From Cladocopium goreaui (Eukaryota > Sar > Dinophyceae > Suessiales > Symbiodiniaceae), in the NCBI GenBank assembly GCA_947184155.2, contig CAMXCT020000435.1:335979-399978 (forward strand): DNA of 64,000 nucleotides, given 5' to 3'. Position numbers and translations under genes: made by a program. Of this stretch, positions 41,080 through 51,600 are shown piece after piece. The notes under the pieces were generated by a model. It was not told the origin of the DNA. It did no database searches and was given only the letters and a program-made list of their open reading frames with translations. Within the stretch, counting starts at the first letter, position 1; every line of letters begins with the position of its first letter.

Positions 41080-41580
41080 CTGCACCTCAAAATGCTAAGC
41101 ATTCTTGGGCAAACCCAGCTAGGTGGTACAACATTAACAGTTCACAAGTGTAACGATCACGCAGGCAGAGATCAGGAATGTCGTGACCATCGCCAAGCAG
41201 CAACTCTCATCTTTCATCTGTTAAATGCTGATCTCTTGCAATTCTACTGTCCTTTGACTGACACCGTCCCTCTACTTTTAGTTGGGCTGTCCAAAGTCAA
41301 ATCATGTTTTCCACTGCGCGTGCGTGAACTCTTGCACAAGATTGCCTGTTCCAAAAGTCAATGCAAACAGTACATGTTGTTTGTTCATTTTGCATCAAAA
41401 TACATATATTCCATTCATAATTTGCATATAATTGTATATACGTATTTCACAGATGTATATATATATATATATAATATCAAACATGTTATTTTTGGATTGC
41501 TTTCCCACTTGGAGGTTTACCTCCATATCTTGTAGTACCCAGCAAACAAAACAGAAACCATCATAATGTACATCCCTTAC

Positions 41581-41716
41581 TTCCCATCTTCCAGGCCAAG
41601 GTTCCTGAAACCAGCCGGCAAACAGCCGCTGCGCGCGCACGGCGCTCTTACGGTACTTCTCCCCACCATAGGCAGTGTCAATGAGATGCACAGCACGGAG
41701 CTGCACGTTTTCTTTC
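41581..41716 (-). CDS. Internal exon, unidentified
   Basis: A 136-nt exon with acceptor TGGCACATCTCAG and canonical donor GGGAA/GTAAGG. It reads KENVQLRAVHLIDTAYGGEK, YRKSAVRAQRLFAGWFQEPW and PGRWE. One of the cleanest single exons in the window, but I do not recognise the family. Confidence 0.68.
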
Positions 41717-42929
41717 CTGAGATGTGCCATGGGTTATCCATGGTTATCCATCCCATGGGAATCCTAACGCGATGGGTATACAAATCCCTGTGAATGATAT
41801 ATGCATGATCATGTACTATATGACCATAGTGAGATGGTGGTCGATGTTTTCGATGATGTGAAGTTGGTATTTGTTTGGCATCAGAGGGAAATATGATCCC
41901 ACCCAGCCATATGACCTACGTCATGCGTCGATTCTCTCCATATTGGACTCTAGACGTATCTCAAAATGAGTAGATCCAAGATGATCCGAGTTTTCAACCT
42001 GGTTTTCTGGGAGAGTATTTGATATTATTTGATATTCTGGGGATCTTGGGGATTCCACCAATGCCATTTTAAATGGGTTCCACCAGCCAAGCACTGAGGA
42101 AACAAACAAACTGGCTGCGGGTGGGTCAAAGGTTTAGGTCATGGCACCTTGGCTGCAATCAGAAAACAGGCTGGATTCTGAAGTTGAGGTAATCAGAATA
42201 GCTGGGTACTCTTGCATGATTCTGACTAGCTGTTTGATGGGTAAATTCTGAACACACTACTTTGATGACCTCATAAAACATCCAGTATGGAGGCGGATCT
42301 TGTTGGCCAGCTGCTTTGGTAAACTTCCGGGTGCAAGTTTTGAATGCATCCTTGAGACGTAGCGTGATGAACGGACCATTCAAATTTGCAATCGGAAAAT
42401 CATCTTCTCTCACTCTCAAAGCTATTTTGATAATTCTCAGGTTCCATATTCATTAGGCTTCAGGGGTGTATCATGGTGTATCTTTGCACAGTTGTGTGGG
42501 TCACTGAAAGCTGCAGCCTAACATCTGTGTCAAGGTCTCCAATAGCTGCCAGTCAAAGAGCAACTGGCCACTGCCCAGCGAGCCTGACGCCAGCAAGCGT
42601 ACCATCCTTTCCGGTCAGAACAACGTATTATCAATTATCAATCAGCAAAGTGGTAGCACATGGGCAGCACAGAGGGGTCATGATTCTCAAAACACAAGGT
42701 CTTATCACACCTTTGTCACTGGTGCCTCAGGTGTTGACTCCTAGACTTCTCATGCCCCAAATTACATCTAGTAGGTGACTTGGATCAGTTGGTCGAACAC
42801 ATTCGAACACTTGACAGCAGCATTGGCTATCAGCGGCTATCAGCCCACGGCCTTAAACGATTTCTAGTCTTGGCCAATATGATTGCGTTGCTGATGGGTT
42901 TTGGAGGTTGAACTTTGATGTACATATGT
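41717..42929. other. Uncertain minus-strand ORFs
   Basis: Three minus-strand stretches are protein-like but unbordered: 41921-42109 (YQIISNTLPENQVENSDHLG), 42159-42419 (86 codons: DDFPIANLNGPFITLRLKDA, PPPYWMFYEVIKVVCSEFTH) and 42470-42610 (DGTLAGVRLAGQWPVAL, then an in-frame TGA, then LAAIGDLDTDVRLQLSVTHT). They may be parts of one gene or a decayed one. The competing plus ORF at 42473-42778 is Ser/Pro-rich. Confidence 0.35.
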
Positions 42930-42934
42930 CAATT

Positions 42935-43201
42935 CGCCAGCCAAGGAGCAGTACACCAACTCCCGCGGTTTCCGATTCGCTCGCTTGATGAAATCCTCAG
43001 GGCGACGTTGTCAGCACGGCTCGGTTCCAAATGTTTCAAAACTGCCAAGGTGGTGAGCATCCATTCACTTGGCACTTGGCCATCCCAAAGCCCATGCAAT
43101 GCATCCGAGCTTCCACACAGAACTTCAGGAAGTCCGGGCGCACTGCAGCAAACTTCCCCAAACGATAGTTGCCACACTTCTGATCCTCCGCACGCAACAT
43201 T
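42935..43201 (-). CDS. Exon of minus-strand gene, unidentified
   Basis: Starts in phase 0 after acceptor CAACCTCTGACCGCAG. It reads NVACGGSEVWQLSFGEVCCS, PGLPEVLCGSSDALHGLWDG and WMLTTLAVLKHLEPSRADNV. This frame matches the phase-0 end of the exon at 43342-43468. Another minus frame (FAAVRPDFLKFCVEARMHCM) is also strikingly open. The downstream end is uncertain. Confidence 0.5.
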
Positions 43202-43341
43202 CTGCGGTCAGAGGTTGGGTCCATAAAACTGTAAAACTGCCAGACTTTTTGCGACCCCTTGAATAGAATGATTCTGTGGATACATCTTTGCATGTGCTAG
43301 CCCAGGGAAATTTGTAGCAAGAAACCATAAGAAACCTCTAC

Positions 43342-43468
43342 CTTGCTCAAAAACTTCAAAAACATGTGGAACCCATCTTCTCCACCCGTTTCCCACCGAG
43401 GCTCGCCACACTCACCCAGATGTTTGATAAAACACTCCTGACCACCAGGCAGCTGCTTGGTGGGCCTG
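43342..43468 (-). CDS. Exon of minus-strand gene, unidentified
   Basis: Acceptor CCGGTCTCCAG (or, 12 nt in, CCAAGCAG) and donor GCAAG/GTAGAG. It reads RPTKQLPGGQECFIKHLGEC, GEPRWETGGEDGFHMFLKFL and SK, ending in phase 0. With the second acceptor it also starts in phase 0, agreeing with the exon at 43833-43889. Confidence 0.62.
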
Positions 43469-43832
43469 CTGGAGACCGGAACCAATCCCCATCCAAACCA
43501 GGCACCCCAGCCACCCAACCAATAATCACCATGATGCTATAATATAAATTACTATAAATTACTGGTTTGGTATCACATCACATCACAGCTGATCACCATG
43601 TCAGTTGACATTGAACGGTGCACCAAAGTTCCTTGCTGGATCCGATAATTTACAGTGTTCCTGCAGATGACTCACAATTTCTCACACGAATTGCAGACGT
43701 CAACGGGAAAAATTCCTTTCAACCTACTAATCTGGATGAATTTAGTGGTCGATGGCCTTTACACCAAACTTGTATGCGGCAAACGTCCACTGAACATTGG
43801 ATTCACTAGTTCTAAACGGGCATGCACCTCAC

Positions 43833-43889
43833 ATAGCCATTTCGACGTTCCAGCACTAAGCCGTGCTCCTGCGACGAGCCAACAACATG
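43833..43889 (-). CDS. 57-nt exon of minus-strand gene
   Basis: Nineteen codons, phase 0 to 0, HVVGSSQEHGLVLERRNGY, between acceptor TACTCACATCAG and donor GCTAT/GTGAGG. Phase-compatible with the two downstream exons. Confidence 0.5.
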
Positions 43890-44370
43890 CTGATGTGAGT
43901 AACCAGGTCAACATCACCATGACATCTACCAACATCTACCAACAGTTTCTCTCTCCATCGCCAACAATTAATACATGCAAATATATTCCTTTCTTCTTCC
44001 CATCGGTGTCTCAGATACAACCCATAAGCTTCAAATAAGCAGGTGGGAAGTGTCACATTGCCAGGTTTGGGGCAATGTGGCCTGAATAGAGCCAGCAACC
44101 TGTAAAACAAACTTCGCCCAAGCAACGGCACATAAATTAAGATAAGTAAAGGCATAAGGATCTGTATGGTTCATGCGGGTTCGCTGTAGGTGATTATAAT
44201 TTATCAGAAAATACCAAATGTTCACTGCATTTAGCTGTTTCCTCCATTTTCAACTGAACACATAGCCCAAAAATATCCAAAAATCAGCAATTAAGCTACC
44301 AAAACTGCAGTTTTTTTGAGTTTTTCCAGTTTTATTTTTAGAATTTCCATGTTTCCTAGTCATCTCCTAG
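43890..44370. other. No gene seen
   Basis: Minus-strand ORFs 43856-44155 and 44031-44225 lack splice support. AT-rich. Confidence 0.45.
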
Positions 44371-44508
44371 CGTCCTTGAGGCTGTCCCTAAGCTCCCGTC
44401 GCGCTGCGTCGGAGACCAAGACGGGACGCACCAGGGAGCCAGCGGCGCCATCGGAGCTGTCGTCATCGGAAGTGCTGGACATGGCACGGTTTCCAGACAA
44501 CAATGCAG
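44371..44508 (+). CDS. Plus-strand internal exon, unidentified
   Basis: A 138-nt exon after acceptor TAGTCATCTCCTAG, ending at donor ATGCAG/GTCACC. It reads SLRLSLSSRRAASETKTGRT, then REPAAPSELSSSEVLDMARF and PDNNA, a Ser/Glu-rich linker-like peptide. Composite repeat copy B begins about 27 bp after the donor, so the following intron contains or abuts that repeat. Downstream exons were not found. Confidence 0.6.
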
Positions 44509-44534
44509 GTCACCATCTATGATCATTGTTATTA

Positions 44535-45312
44535 TTACCAGTATTACCGTACAAGGCGGTGGCGAAAGTTTCAGAGATAGGAACCCATCGGAGAAGTGAG
44601 GTGTTGTGATGCGGGGGTGGCAGAGCTGATGGACCGAAAGGTGATTGGAGTTGGAGTTGTGTTTTTTGGAGTGGTTGCAGTGGTTGCCTCAACCACAATT
44701 GCCGGATGTAGTGTGGTGTAGTGTAGTGCACTGTAATTGTAGTTGCAGTTGTGCTGGTATTGTGGTGTAGTTGTAGGTGTGGTTGACGTTGTTGTAGATC
44801 TAGTCGTGATGTGGTATTTGTAGCTGCGGTAGCTGCAGTAGTTGCTGTAGTTGCTGTAGCTGTAGTGTAGCGTAGTCAGTGGCAGTGTAGTGTGGTGAAG
44901 TGGAATGTAGTGTAGTGTAAAGGAGTTGTAGCTGTAGCTGTAGTTGTACTTGTATTGTAGCTGTAGGTGTGGTTGATTCTGTGGTACTTGTAGTTGTAAT
45001 GTTGTAGTTGTAGCTGCAGTAGTTGTTGAAGTTGTAGCTATAGAGTAGTGTAGCATGGTGTAGTATATTGGTAGTGTATATAGTGTGATGAAGTGGAGTG
45101 TAATGCAGCGCTATGAAGTTGTAACCGTAGTTGTTTTTGTAGCTGTAGTTGTAGTTGTCTTGTAGTGTAGTTGTAGCTGTATCTGTAGCTGTAGTTGATG
45201 TTGTTGAAGTTGCAATGTTGCAGCCGTTGCTGCCGTTGCAGCCGTTGCAGCCGTTGCAGCCGCAGCCGTTGCAGCTGTTGCAGCTGTTGCAGCCGTTGCA
45301 GCCGTTGCAGCT

Positions 45313-45352
<40 letters not shown>

Positions 45353-45858
45353 CAGTAGTAGTAGTAGTAGTAGTCGTGGTGGTGGTGGTGGTAGTATTGG
45401 TATTAGTATTAGTAGGTCGTGTTTTTGCCATTTTGACTTCGAGATGTGCTTCGCGCCACAACGCCGTGCACTTTTCCCACGTTCTAACCTCCAAAAGTGG
45501 TCCGAGCATGTGGTGCGTTTCACATTTTGACTTCGACATGTGCTTCGCGCCACAAGGCCGTGCACTTTTTCAACATCTCAACTTCCAAAAGTGTTCCGAA
45601 CCCGACAGTTTTTCGCAGTTTTGACTTCGAAATGTGCTTCGTGCCACAACGGCGTGCAATTTTTCATCTCTCACCTGACCAGATGGCTCCAAACCCGCCG
45701 CTTTAGCGAGCCTACTTTTCGACCCTCCGGAGCCCCAAAACATTGAAAAACACAGTGTTTCGCGACTTCTTTCTCTTTTCTTCTCTTCTCTGACTCTTCC
45801 CACCTCTGCTTTTTAACCTGTCCATGTTACAGAAGTTTGACTTCTAAACTTCCTTCGG
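44535..45858 (+). mobile_element. Composite repeat element, copy B (complete)
   Basis: The head (44535-44720) contains ACCGTACAAGGCGGTGGCG, CAGAGCTGATGGACCGAAAG and GGTTGCAGTGGTTGC. The middle is a TGTAG-type microsatellite passing into TTGCAGCCG and GTA runs (44720-45420). The tail has three ~94-bp units with TGCTTCGCGCCACAACG and AACTTCCAAAAGTG (45425-45660), then CCGCCGCTTTAGCGAGCC, a pyrimidine-rich stretch and the terminal GGAAGTTT/AAACTTCC-type palindrome ending CTTCCTTCGG. ORFs within (up to 175 codons) are repeat-derived. Flanking TTGTTATT and TTAATATT may be a decayed 8-bp target duplication. Confidence 0.8.
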
Positions 45859-45903
45859 TTAATATTACTATTATTGTTATCATGAGATGAGGTTTCTATT
45901 ATT

Positions 45904-46245
45904 GTTGTTATACCAGTAGTACCGCACAAGGCGGTGGCGGAAGTTTCAGAATAGGAAACCTATAGGAGACGTTGGTTGTTGTGAATCACGGATGGCAGAG
46001 CGAATCCACTGATTGACCGAAAAGTGGTTGGAGTTGTGTTTGCTGGGGTGGTTGCAATGGTTGCAGTGGTCACCTCACCCACAACTGCTGGATGTAGTGT
46101 GATGTACTGCAACTGTAGTTGTAGCTGTAGCGTAGTGGAGTTGTAGTTGTGGTGTAATGTAATTAGTGTAGTGTAGTTGCAGTCATATAGTTGTAGCTGT
46201 AGTTGTTTTGTAGTTGTTGTTGTAGTTGTTGTAGTTGTAGTACCC
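45904..46245 (+). mobile_element. Composite repeat, copy C (head only)
   Basis: Begins ATACCAGTAGTACCGCACAA and matches the heads of copies A and B through AATCACGGATGGCAGAGCGA, CACTGATTGACCGAAAAGTGG and ACAACTGCTGGATGTAGTG, then stops inside the TGTAG microsatellite, where poly-C sequence takes over at about 46245. It lies only about 45 bp after copy B, in the same orientation. Confidence 0.75.
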
Positions 46246-46700
46246 CCCTGCCTTCCGTGTGTATCTACCCCCCCTCCCCTTCATACATTTCCATCGAATG
46301 TAGGAACGGGGGGGGGGAGCAGGTGGTCAAGCCCGGCGACGGAAAGAGGCTTAAAAGAGGTGTCAAGAAGGTTTATACATTATCATTTTTGATTGAATGA
46401 GACATGGGGGGGACCTGCTCTGCACCAGCACTTAAACAATGCTTGGGAAACCCCCAAAATGTATTCCTCTGGGGGGTGAGCTGCTACTAGGAACTATTAA
46501 TTCATATTAATTCATTGCAAGTTAAAAATCTTAAAATGTATGAAGCACAGGGGGGACCAGGTCATTTACTGCAGTAACCTGGATAAGATGAGACAAAATC
46601 AAATGTATAAAATATAGGGGGGACTAGGTGGTTTCTGTAAATCACTGGAAATGTATGAAAGTAAGGGGGGACTATCTTGTTTCAACCTCAAAAGCGGACG
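46246..46700. repeat. G-run / AATGTATGA dispersed motif block 1
   Basis: AATGTAT-type words are each followed or preceded within about 10 bases by a run of five to eight G (46300, 46405, 46470, 46540, 46610, 46665). This is the same word pair that recurs in the 164-bp array and at 49.1-49.6 kb. No gene. Confidence 0.55.
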
Positions 46701-47014
46701 ATTTCCTTCGATTGATTTCCACGATTTCTTTCGATATCTGGCCACAGAATGAATGGGTCCAAAGCAATTTCCAGTCGTTCTCTTCGCTAAGGCCGCAAAC
46801 TATTGCAAACTCACGAAATTTCGATGCTTTAAAAACAGGACAGCTGCACACGGCTGCTAATTTCTTTTCACGATGCTTTGAAGTTTGTTGCATTTAATTT
46901 TCGAAGGAAAGATGCAGAATCATTTGGAAACAACAAGAAGTATTTGAACATTGAAACTTCCACTTTGTTCTGAACCTGTCTGCCATTCTCATCAATTTTC
47001 CCGACCTGGCTTGA

Positions 47015-47185
47015 CAAGCCCCATTCTCGATTCTCGATCCTCGATCCTCGATCCTCGCTTCTCGATTCCCGATTCTCGATTCTCAATTCTCCATTCTCGA
47101 TTCTCAATTCTCGATCCAGTATCCTCGATCCTCGCTTCCCGCTTCTCGATTCTCGATATTCGAACCTCGCTTCACGGTTCTCGAT
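47015..47185 (+). repeat. CTCGATTC/CTCGATCC short tandem repeat
   Basis: 7-bp words (CTCGATT, CTCGATC, CTCGCTT) repeat more than 15 times with substitutions. Readings are ENRESRI/SILDPRFSI strings. The flanking 46701-47014 shows only AT-rich ORFs without splice support. Confidence 0.8.
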
Positions 47186-47229
47186 AGGCATGGAGGGCCC
47201 TCTGGCTCATACACTTGTAAGATATCGTG

Positions 47230-48775
47230 GGACTTTGTCAGAATCTTGGAAAACACTGCCCTGCTCCCAGTAATGTATGGCTGCACTGATGTGCAGGTTC
47301 CCCCACCCCTTTCATACATTTTATTCCCATGCTCTGGGGTCTGTTCGCATGTGCTGCCCTTCTCCATACTGGTGAATACTATTGGAACCACCTGGAACTC
47401 CTAGGATTCTCCTGGATGTGCCCCACCCCCAGTACCTGAAATGTATGGCTGCACTGGTGTGCAGGTTCCCCCCCCCTTTCATACATTTTATTCCCATGCT
47501 CTGGGGTCTGTTGGCATGCGTTGCCCTTCTCCATACTGGTGCATACTATTGGAACCACCTGGAACTCCTAGGATTCTCTGGATGTGCCCCACCCCCAGTA
47601 CCTGAAATGTATGGCTGCACTGGTGTGCAGGTCCCCCCCCCCTTTCATACATTTTATTCCCATGCCCTGGGCTGTGTTGGCATGCGTTGCCATTCTCCCT
47701 ACTACTAAAAATTATTGGAACCACCTGGAGCTCCTAGGATTCTCCTGGATGTGCCCCACTGGTGTGCCGGTCACCCCTCCCCTTTCATACATTTTATTCC
47801 CATGCTCTGGGCTGTGTTGGCATGCGTTGCCATTCTCCCTACTACTGGAAACTATTGGAACCACCTGGAACTCCTAGGATTCTCCTGGGTGTGCCCCACC
47901 CCCAGTACCTGAAATGTATGGCTGCACTGGTGTGCAGGTCCCCCCCCCTTTCATACATTTTATTCCCATGCTCTGGGCTGTGTTGGCATGCGTTGCCATT
48001 CTCCCTACTACTGGAAACTATTGGAACCACCTGGAACTCCTAGGATTCTCCTGGATGTGCCCCACCCCCAGTACCTGAAATGTATGGCTGCACTGGTGTG
48101 CACGTCCCCCCCCCTTCATACATTTTTTCCCATGCTCTGGGCTGTGTTGGCATGCGTTGCCATTCTCCCTACTACTGGAAACTATTGGAACCACCTGGAA
48201 CTCCTAGGATTCTCCTGGATGTGCCCCACCCCGAGTACCTGAAATGTATGGTTGCACTGGTGTGCAGGTCCCCCCCCCTTTCATACATTTTATTCCCATG
48301 CTCTGGGCTGTGTTGGCATGCGTTGCCATTCTCCCTACTACTGGAAACTATTGGAACCACCTGGAACTCCTAGGATTCTCCTGGATGTGCCCCACCCCCA
48401 GTACCGGAATGTATGGCTGCACTGGTGTGCAGGTCCCCCCCCCTTTCATACATTTTATTCCCATGCTCTAGGCTGTGTTGGCATGCGTTGCCATTCTCCC
48501 TACTACTGGAAACTATTGGAACCACCTGGAACTCCTAGGATTCTCCTGGATGTGCCCCACCCCCAGTACCTGAAATGTATGGCTGCACTGGTGTGCAGGT
48601 CCCCCCCCTTTCATACATTTTATTCCCATGCTCTGGGCTGTGTTGGCATGCGTTGCCATTCTCCCTACTACTGGAAACTATTGGAACCACCGACCCTAGG
48701 ATTCTGCTGGATGTGCCCTGCCCCCCAGTACCTGAAATGTATAGCTGCACTGATGTGCAGGTCCCCCCCCTTCAA
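47230..48775 (+). repeat. 164-bp tandem array, about nine copies
   Basis: Each unit includes CTGGAAACTATTGGAACC, CTCCTAGGATTCTCCTGG, CCTGAAATGTATGGCTGCA, a C run of 7-10 bases, TTTCATACATTTTATTCCCA and TGTGTTGGCATGCGTTGCC. The first two and last copies are more diverged or shorter. C-run length varies between copies, as expected from slippage. Open frames of up to 211 codons result from the absence of stops and are not genes. Confidence 0.88.
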
Positions 48776-49629
48776 ACATGACAAACAGAAAACCCGCAGT
48801 TGGTGTTGGGGAGTTGGTAGCTATGGGCTGGTGAAGAAAGGCGAATCTCTGCAGTACCCTGTGAGTAAGACTGTTGAAAGCATCTGACACCATAAGACTT
48901 TGGAACTCAATGTTTGATAAAAAAACAGAAGTTGAAAGAGCTATACGGAATGGGCAGGGTTGGATTAGATCAACACACTTCAACCATCTTCAACCCAAGG
49001 CTCAACCTAAAAAAACATCCTTTCGGTACAGTGCAATCCTGAAAAAATGTTAGAAAAAGGCACCCTAACAATAGATAAGAATCAGAAACAACTACTGCAT
49101 ACTATTGCATTTAGTACATTTAGGCTTCTCAAGACAACCTTCATGTATAATGAATGTGCGGCATGGAACTGCTGCTGACCCCCCAGGTGCATACATTCAT
49201 GATACTTCATCTGCGCCCCCCCCCCCTTCCAAATTTCGCACCCCCCCCTCCAAACTTGGGAATTATTAATGTATTAACCCAGGGGGGGTAGGTGGCCTCC
49301 CATAATTTGGCAAACTTAGATTTCAGGGGGGGGGGTGGTCAAAAGCGTCATGCTATTTCGTAAGATTCCCCAGGAAAACTCCATGAGCATCAAAGATCCA
49401 TGGCCTTGCAAAATCAATGTATGAAACCGCCTCCCCACCTTTTTCTAAACAAGCTTTTGAAGCCAAATACTGAAAATGTATGAGGAACACTCCCCACCTC
49501 TTTAGGTAATCTCTTAATTTTACAAAAACTAGTTCATACAAAAATACCCGTTTCAGAGGTGGGGGGGGCCCTGGAAATGTATGAGAATTCCCGGCTCCCC
49601 CCCCCCTCAATATACATTTTAAGGGGTGG
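48776..49629. repeat. Spacer, then G/C-run motif block 2
   Basis: 48776-49100 shows nothing. From about 49140, words such as CATACATT, AATGTATGA and TATACATTTT alternate with G or C runs of 6-13 bases. The block ends directly at the microsatellite of composite copy D. Confidence 0.55.
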
Positions 49630-50755
49630 GGGATGTTGTAGTTGTAGTTGTTGTTGTTGTTGTAGTTGTAGCTGTAGTTGTTGTGTGGTTGTAGTTGTTG
49701 TGTAGTAGTAGTTGTTGTTGTTGTAGTTGTTGTTGTTGTAGTTGTTGTTGCTGTTGTTGTAGTTGTTGTTGTTTTTGTTGTTGTTGTTTTTGTCGTTGTT
49801 GTTGTTGTTGTTGTAGCTGTAGTTGTTGCAGTTGTAGTTCTAGTTGTAGTTGTTGTGTAGTGTAGTTGTAGTTGTAGTTGTAGTTGTAGTTGTAGTTGTT
49901 GTTGTTATTGTTGTTGTAGTTGTTGTTGTAGTTCTAGTTGTAGTTGTAGTTGTTGTGTAGTTGTAGTTGTAGTTGTTGTAGTTGTAGTTGTTGTAGTTGT
50001 AGTTGTAGTTGTGGTGGTTGGTGTTGGTGTTGGTGTTGTTGTTGTTGTTGTTGCTGTTGCTGTTGCTGTTGTCGTCGAAGTAAGGGTAGTTAAGTTAGTG
50101 AAGTTAGTTAAGTTAGTCAAGTTAGTTAACTTAATTAGTGTCTACTTTTTCGACATCTTCACGTCAAAAAAGGCTCAAAACCCTCAGTTTTAAACACTTT
50201 TGACTTCAAAATGTGCTTCGCGCCACAACCGCGTGCACTTTTTCGACATCTCAACTTCCAAAAGTGGTCCGAACCCCTAGTGTTTTGTACATTTTGACTT
50301 GGAAATGCGCTTCGCGCCACAACTGCGTGCACTTTTTCGACATCGGAACTTCCAAAAGTGGTCCGACCATGGTGTGTTTTGTACATTTTGACTTCAGAAT
50401 GTGCTTCGCGCCACAACGGCGTGCACTTTTTCGACATCGCAACTTCCAAAAGTGGTCCGACATTGGTGTGCTTTGCACATTTTGACTTCAAAATGTGCTT
50501 CGCGCCACAACGGCGTGCACTTTTTCATGTCTCATCTGGCCAGCTGGCTCCGCCCCCGCCGCTTTAGCGAGCCTACTTTTCGACCCTCCGGAGCCACAAA
50601 TCATTGGAAAAACGCAGTGAATCGCGACTTTCCTATCTTTTCGCGCATCTACCTCTTCTTTCTTCTGATCTTTTCTCTTCTGACTCTTTTCACCTCTGCT
50701 TTTCAACGGTCCATATTGTCGGAAGTTTCACTTCTAAACTTCCTTCGATTATATA
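49630..50755 (+). mobile_element. Composite repeat, copy D (head missing)
   Basis: Starts abruptly in a TTGTAGTTG microsatellite (49635-50130) and then carries four or more tail units with TGCTTCGCGCCACAAC and CAACTTCCAAAAGTGGTCCG (50195-50520). CCGCCGCTTTAGCGAGCC, the pyrimidine-rich stretch and the terminal palindrome follow, ending CTTCCTTCGA. The 150-200 bp head of copies A-C is absent. Confidence 0.75.
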
Positions 50756-51136
50756 ACTGTTCTTGTTATTGTTTTTATTGGTAAATGGGTAAATCCATCT
50801 TTGAGTAGAACATTGTTTCAAGTAATTAAACATAATGACATGTAGGATATCTATCTATTTTCCAAAAACATATGTGGGATATCCCCACATAGGGGCTTAC
50901 TAAGTAAAATGATATTGAAATCTGACTAACTGGGATGAGGAGTACAATAGACAATACTGTAGATGAGAAGATTCTCCAGTAAAAGCACCCTCCGCCGCAA
51001 AAAAAAAAAATGTTCGGTCCTACCCTGTCTGTGCGGGAAATGTGAATATATCCGGTATATATATATATTTATATATATATATGTCATACAAACAAACTAT
51101 GGGTATACTTAACCATCTCAAAAATGGTGATTTCAC
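50756..51136. other. No gene seen
   Basis: AT-rich, with a short A run at 50999-51010 and a TA run at 51055-51083. Confidence 0.5.
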
Positions 51137-51237
51137 CAACAATGCCCCTTGGGAGAAATGGAGGTCCTCTTCAATGAGGCACTGGGGATCACTGGGCCCT
51201 GGGTGGTTGGGATTTTCGACGCTTGCACCACTTGGAC
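51137..51237 (-). CDS. 101-nt internal exon, unidentified
   Basis: Acceptor GCAGCCATTTTCAG and donor TTGTTG/GTGAAA. It reads PSGASVENPNHPGPSDPQCL then IEEDLHFSQGALL, hydrophilic and well bordered. The plus-strand reading over the same bases is Trp/Gly-rich and less likely. Confidence 0.58.
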
Positions 51238-51445
51238 CTGAAAATGGCTGCCTGCCGGGCGTGGTTGGTGTGACCCACCTGCACAAAAAACACCCCAAAC
51301 ATACCAGAACATACCAGAACATACCAGAACTCTAGTACAAGGAGGCTAAAAACCATTCGGAATCCATTTCGGGTATTTTCCCATCCCAGCCATCAAATCT
51401 TTCCAGTCTCAAAGATCAACTCTTAGATCCCCATCCCCATCCCAG

Positions 51446-51600
51446 CCCCTTTCGACTCAACCGAGGTGCCGCCACTAAGAGGTGGCCCAAGAAGAAACGT
51501 GTTGGATGCGTCCCCGCCCTCGGAGCTGGTTGGCGCAGGCAGTACGGCAACTGCTGTTGCACCGGGAGATAGTTTAAGCCATTCTTGGCTGATTATATGA
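51446..51600 (+). CDS. Probable last exon, plus strand
   Basis: Acceptor CCATCCCCATCCCAG, then PFDSTEVPPLRGGPRRNVLD, ASPPSELVGAGSTATAVAPG and DSLSHSWLII before TGA (51598-51600). Pro/Ser/Ala-rich, consistent with a disordered C-terminus. Its gene is otherwise unseen. Confidence 0.5.

Noticed and set aside
45195..45530. Cys/Ser-rich and Thr/Ala-rich ORFs
   Set aside because: Produced by TTGCAGCCG and GTA microsatellites in composite copy B.
47382..48887. ORFs up to 211 codons with FIHFIPMLW repeats
   Set aside because: Frames of the 164-bp satellite.
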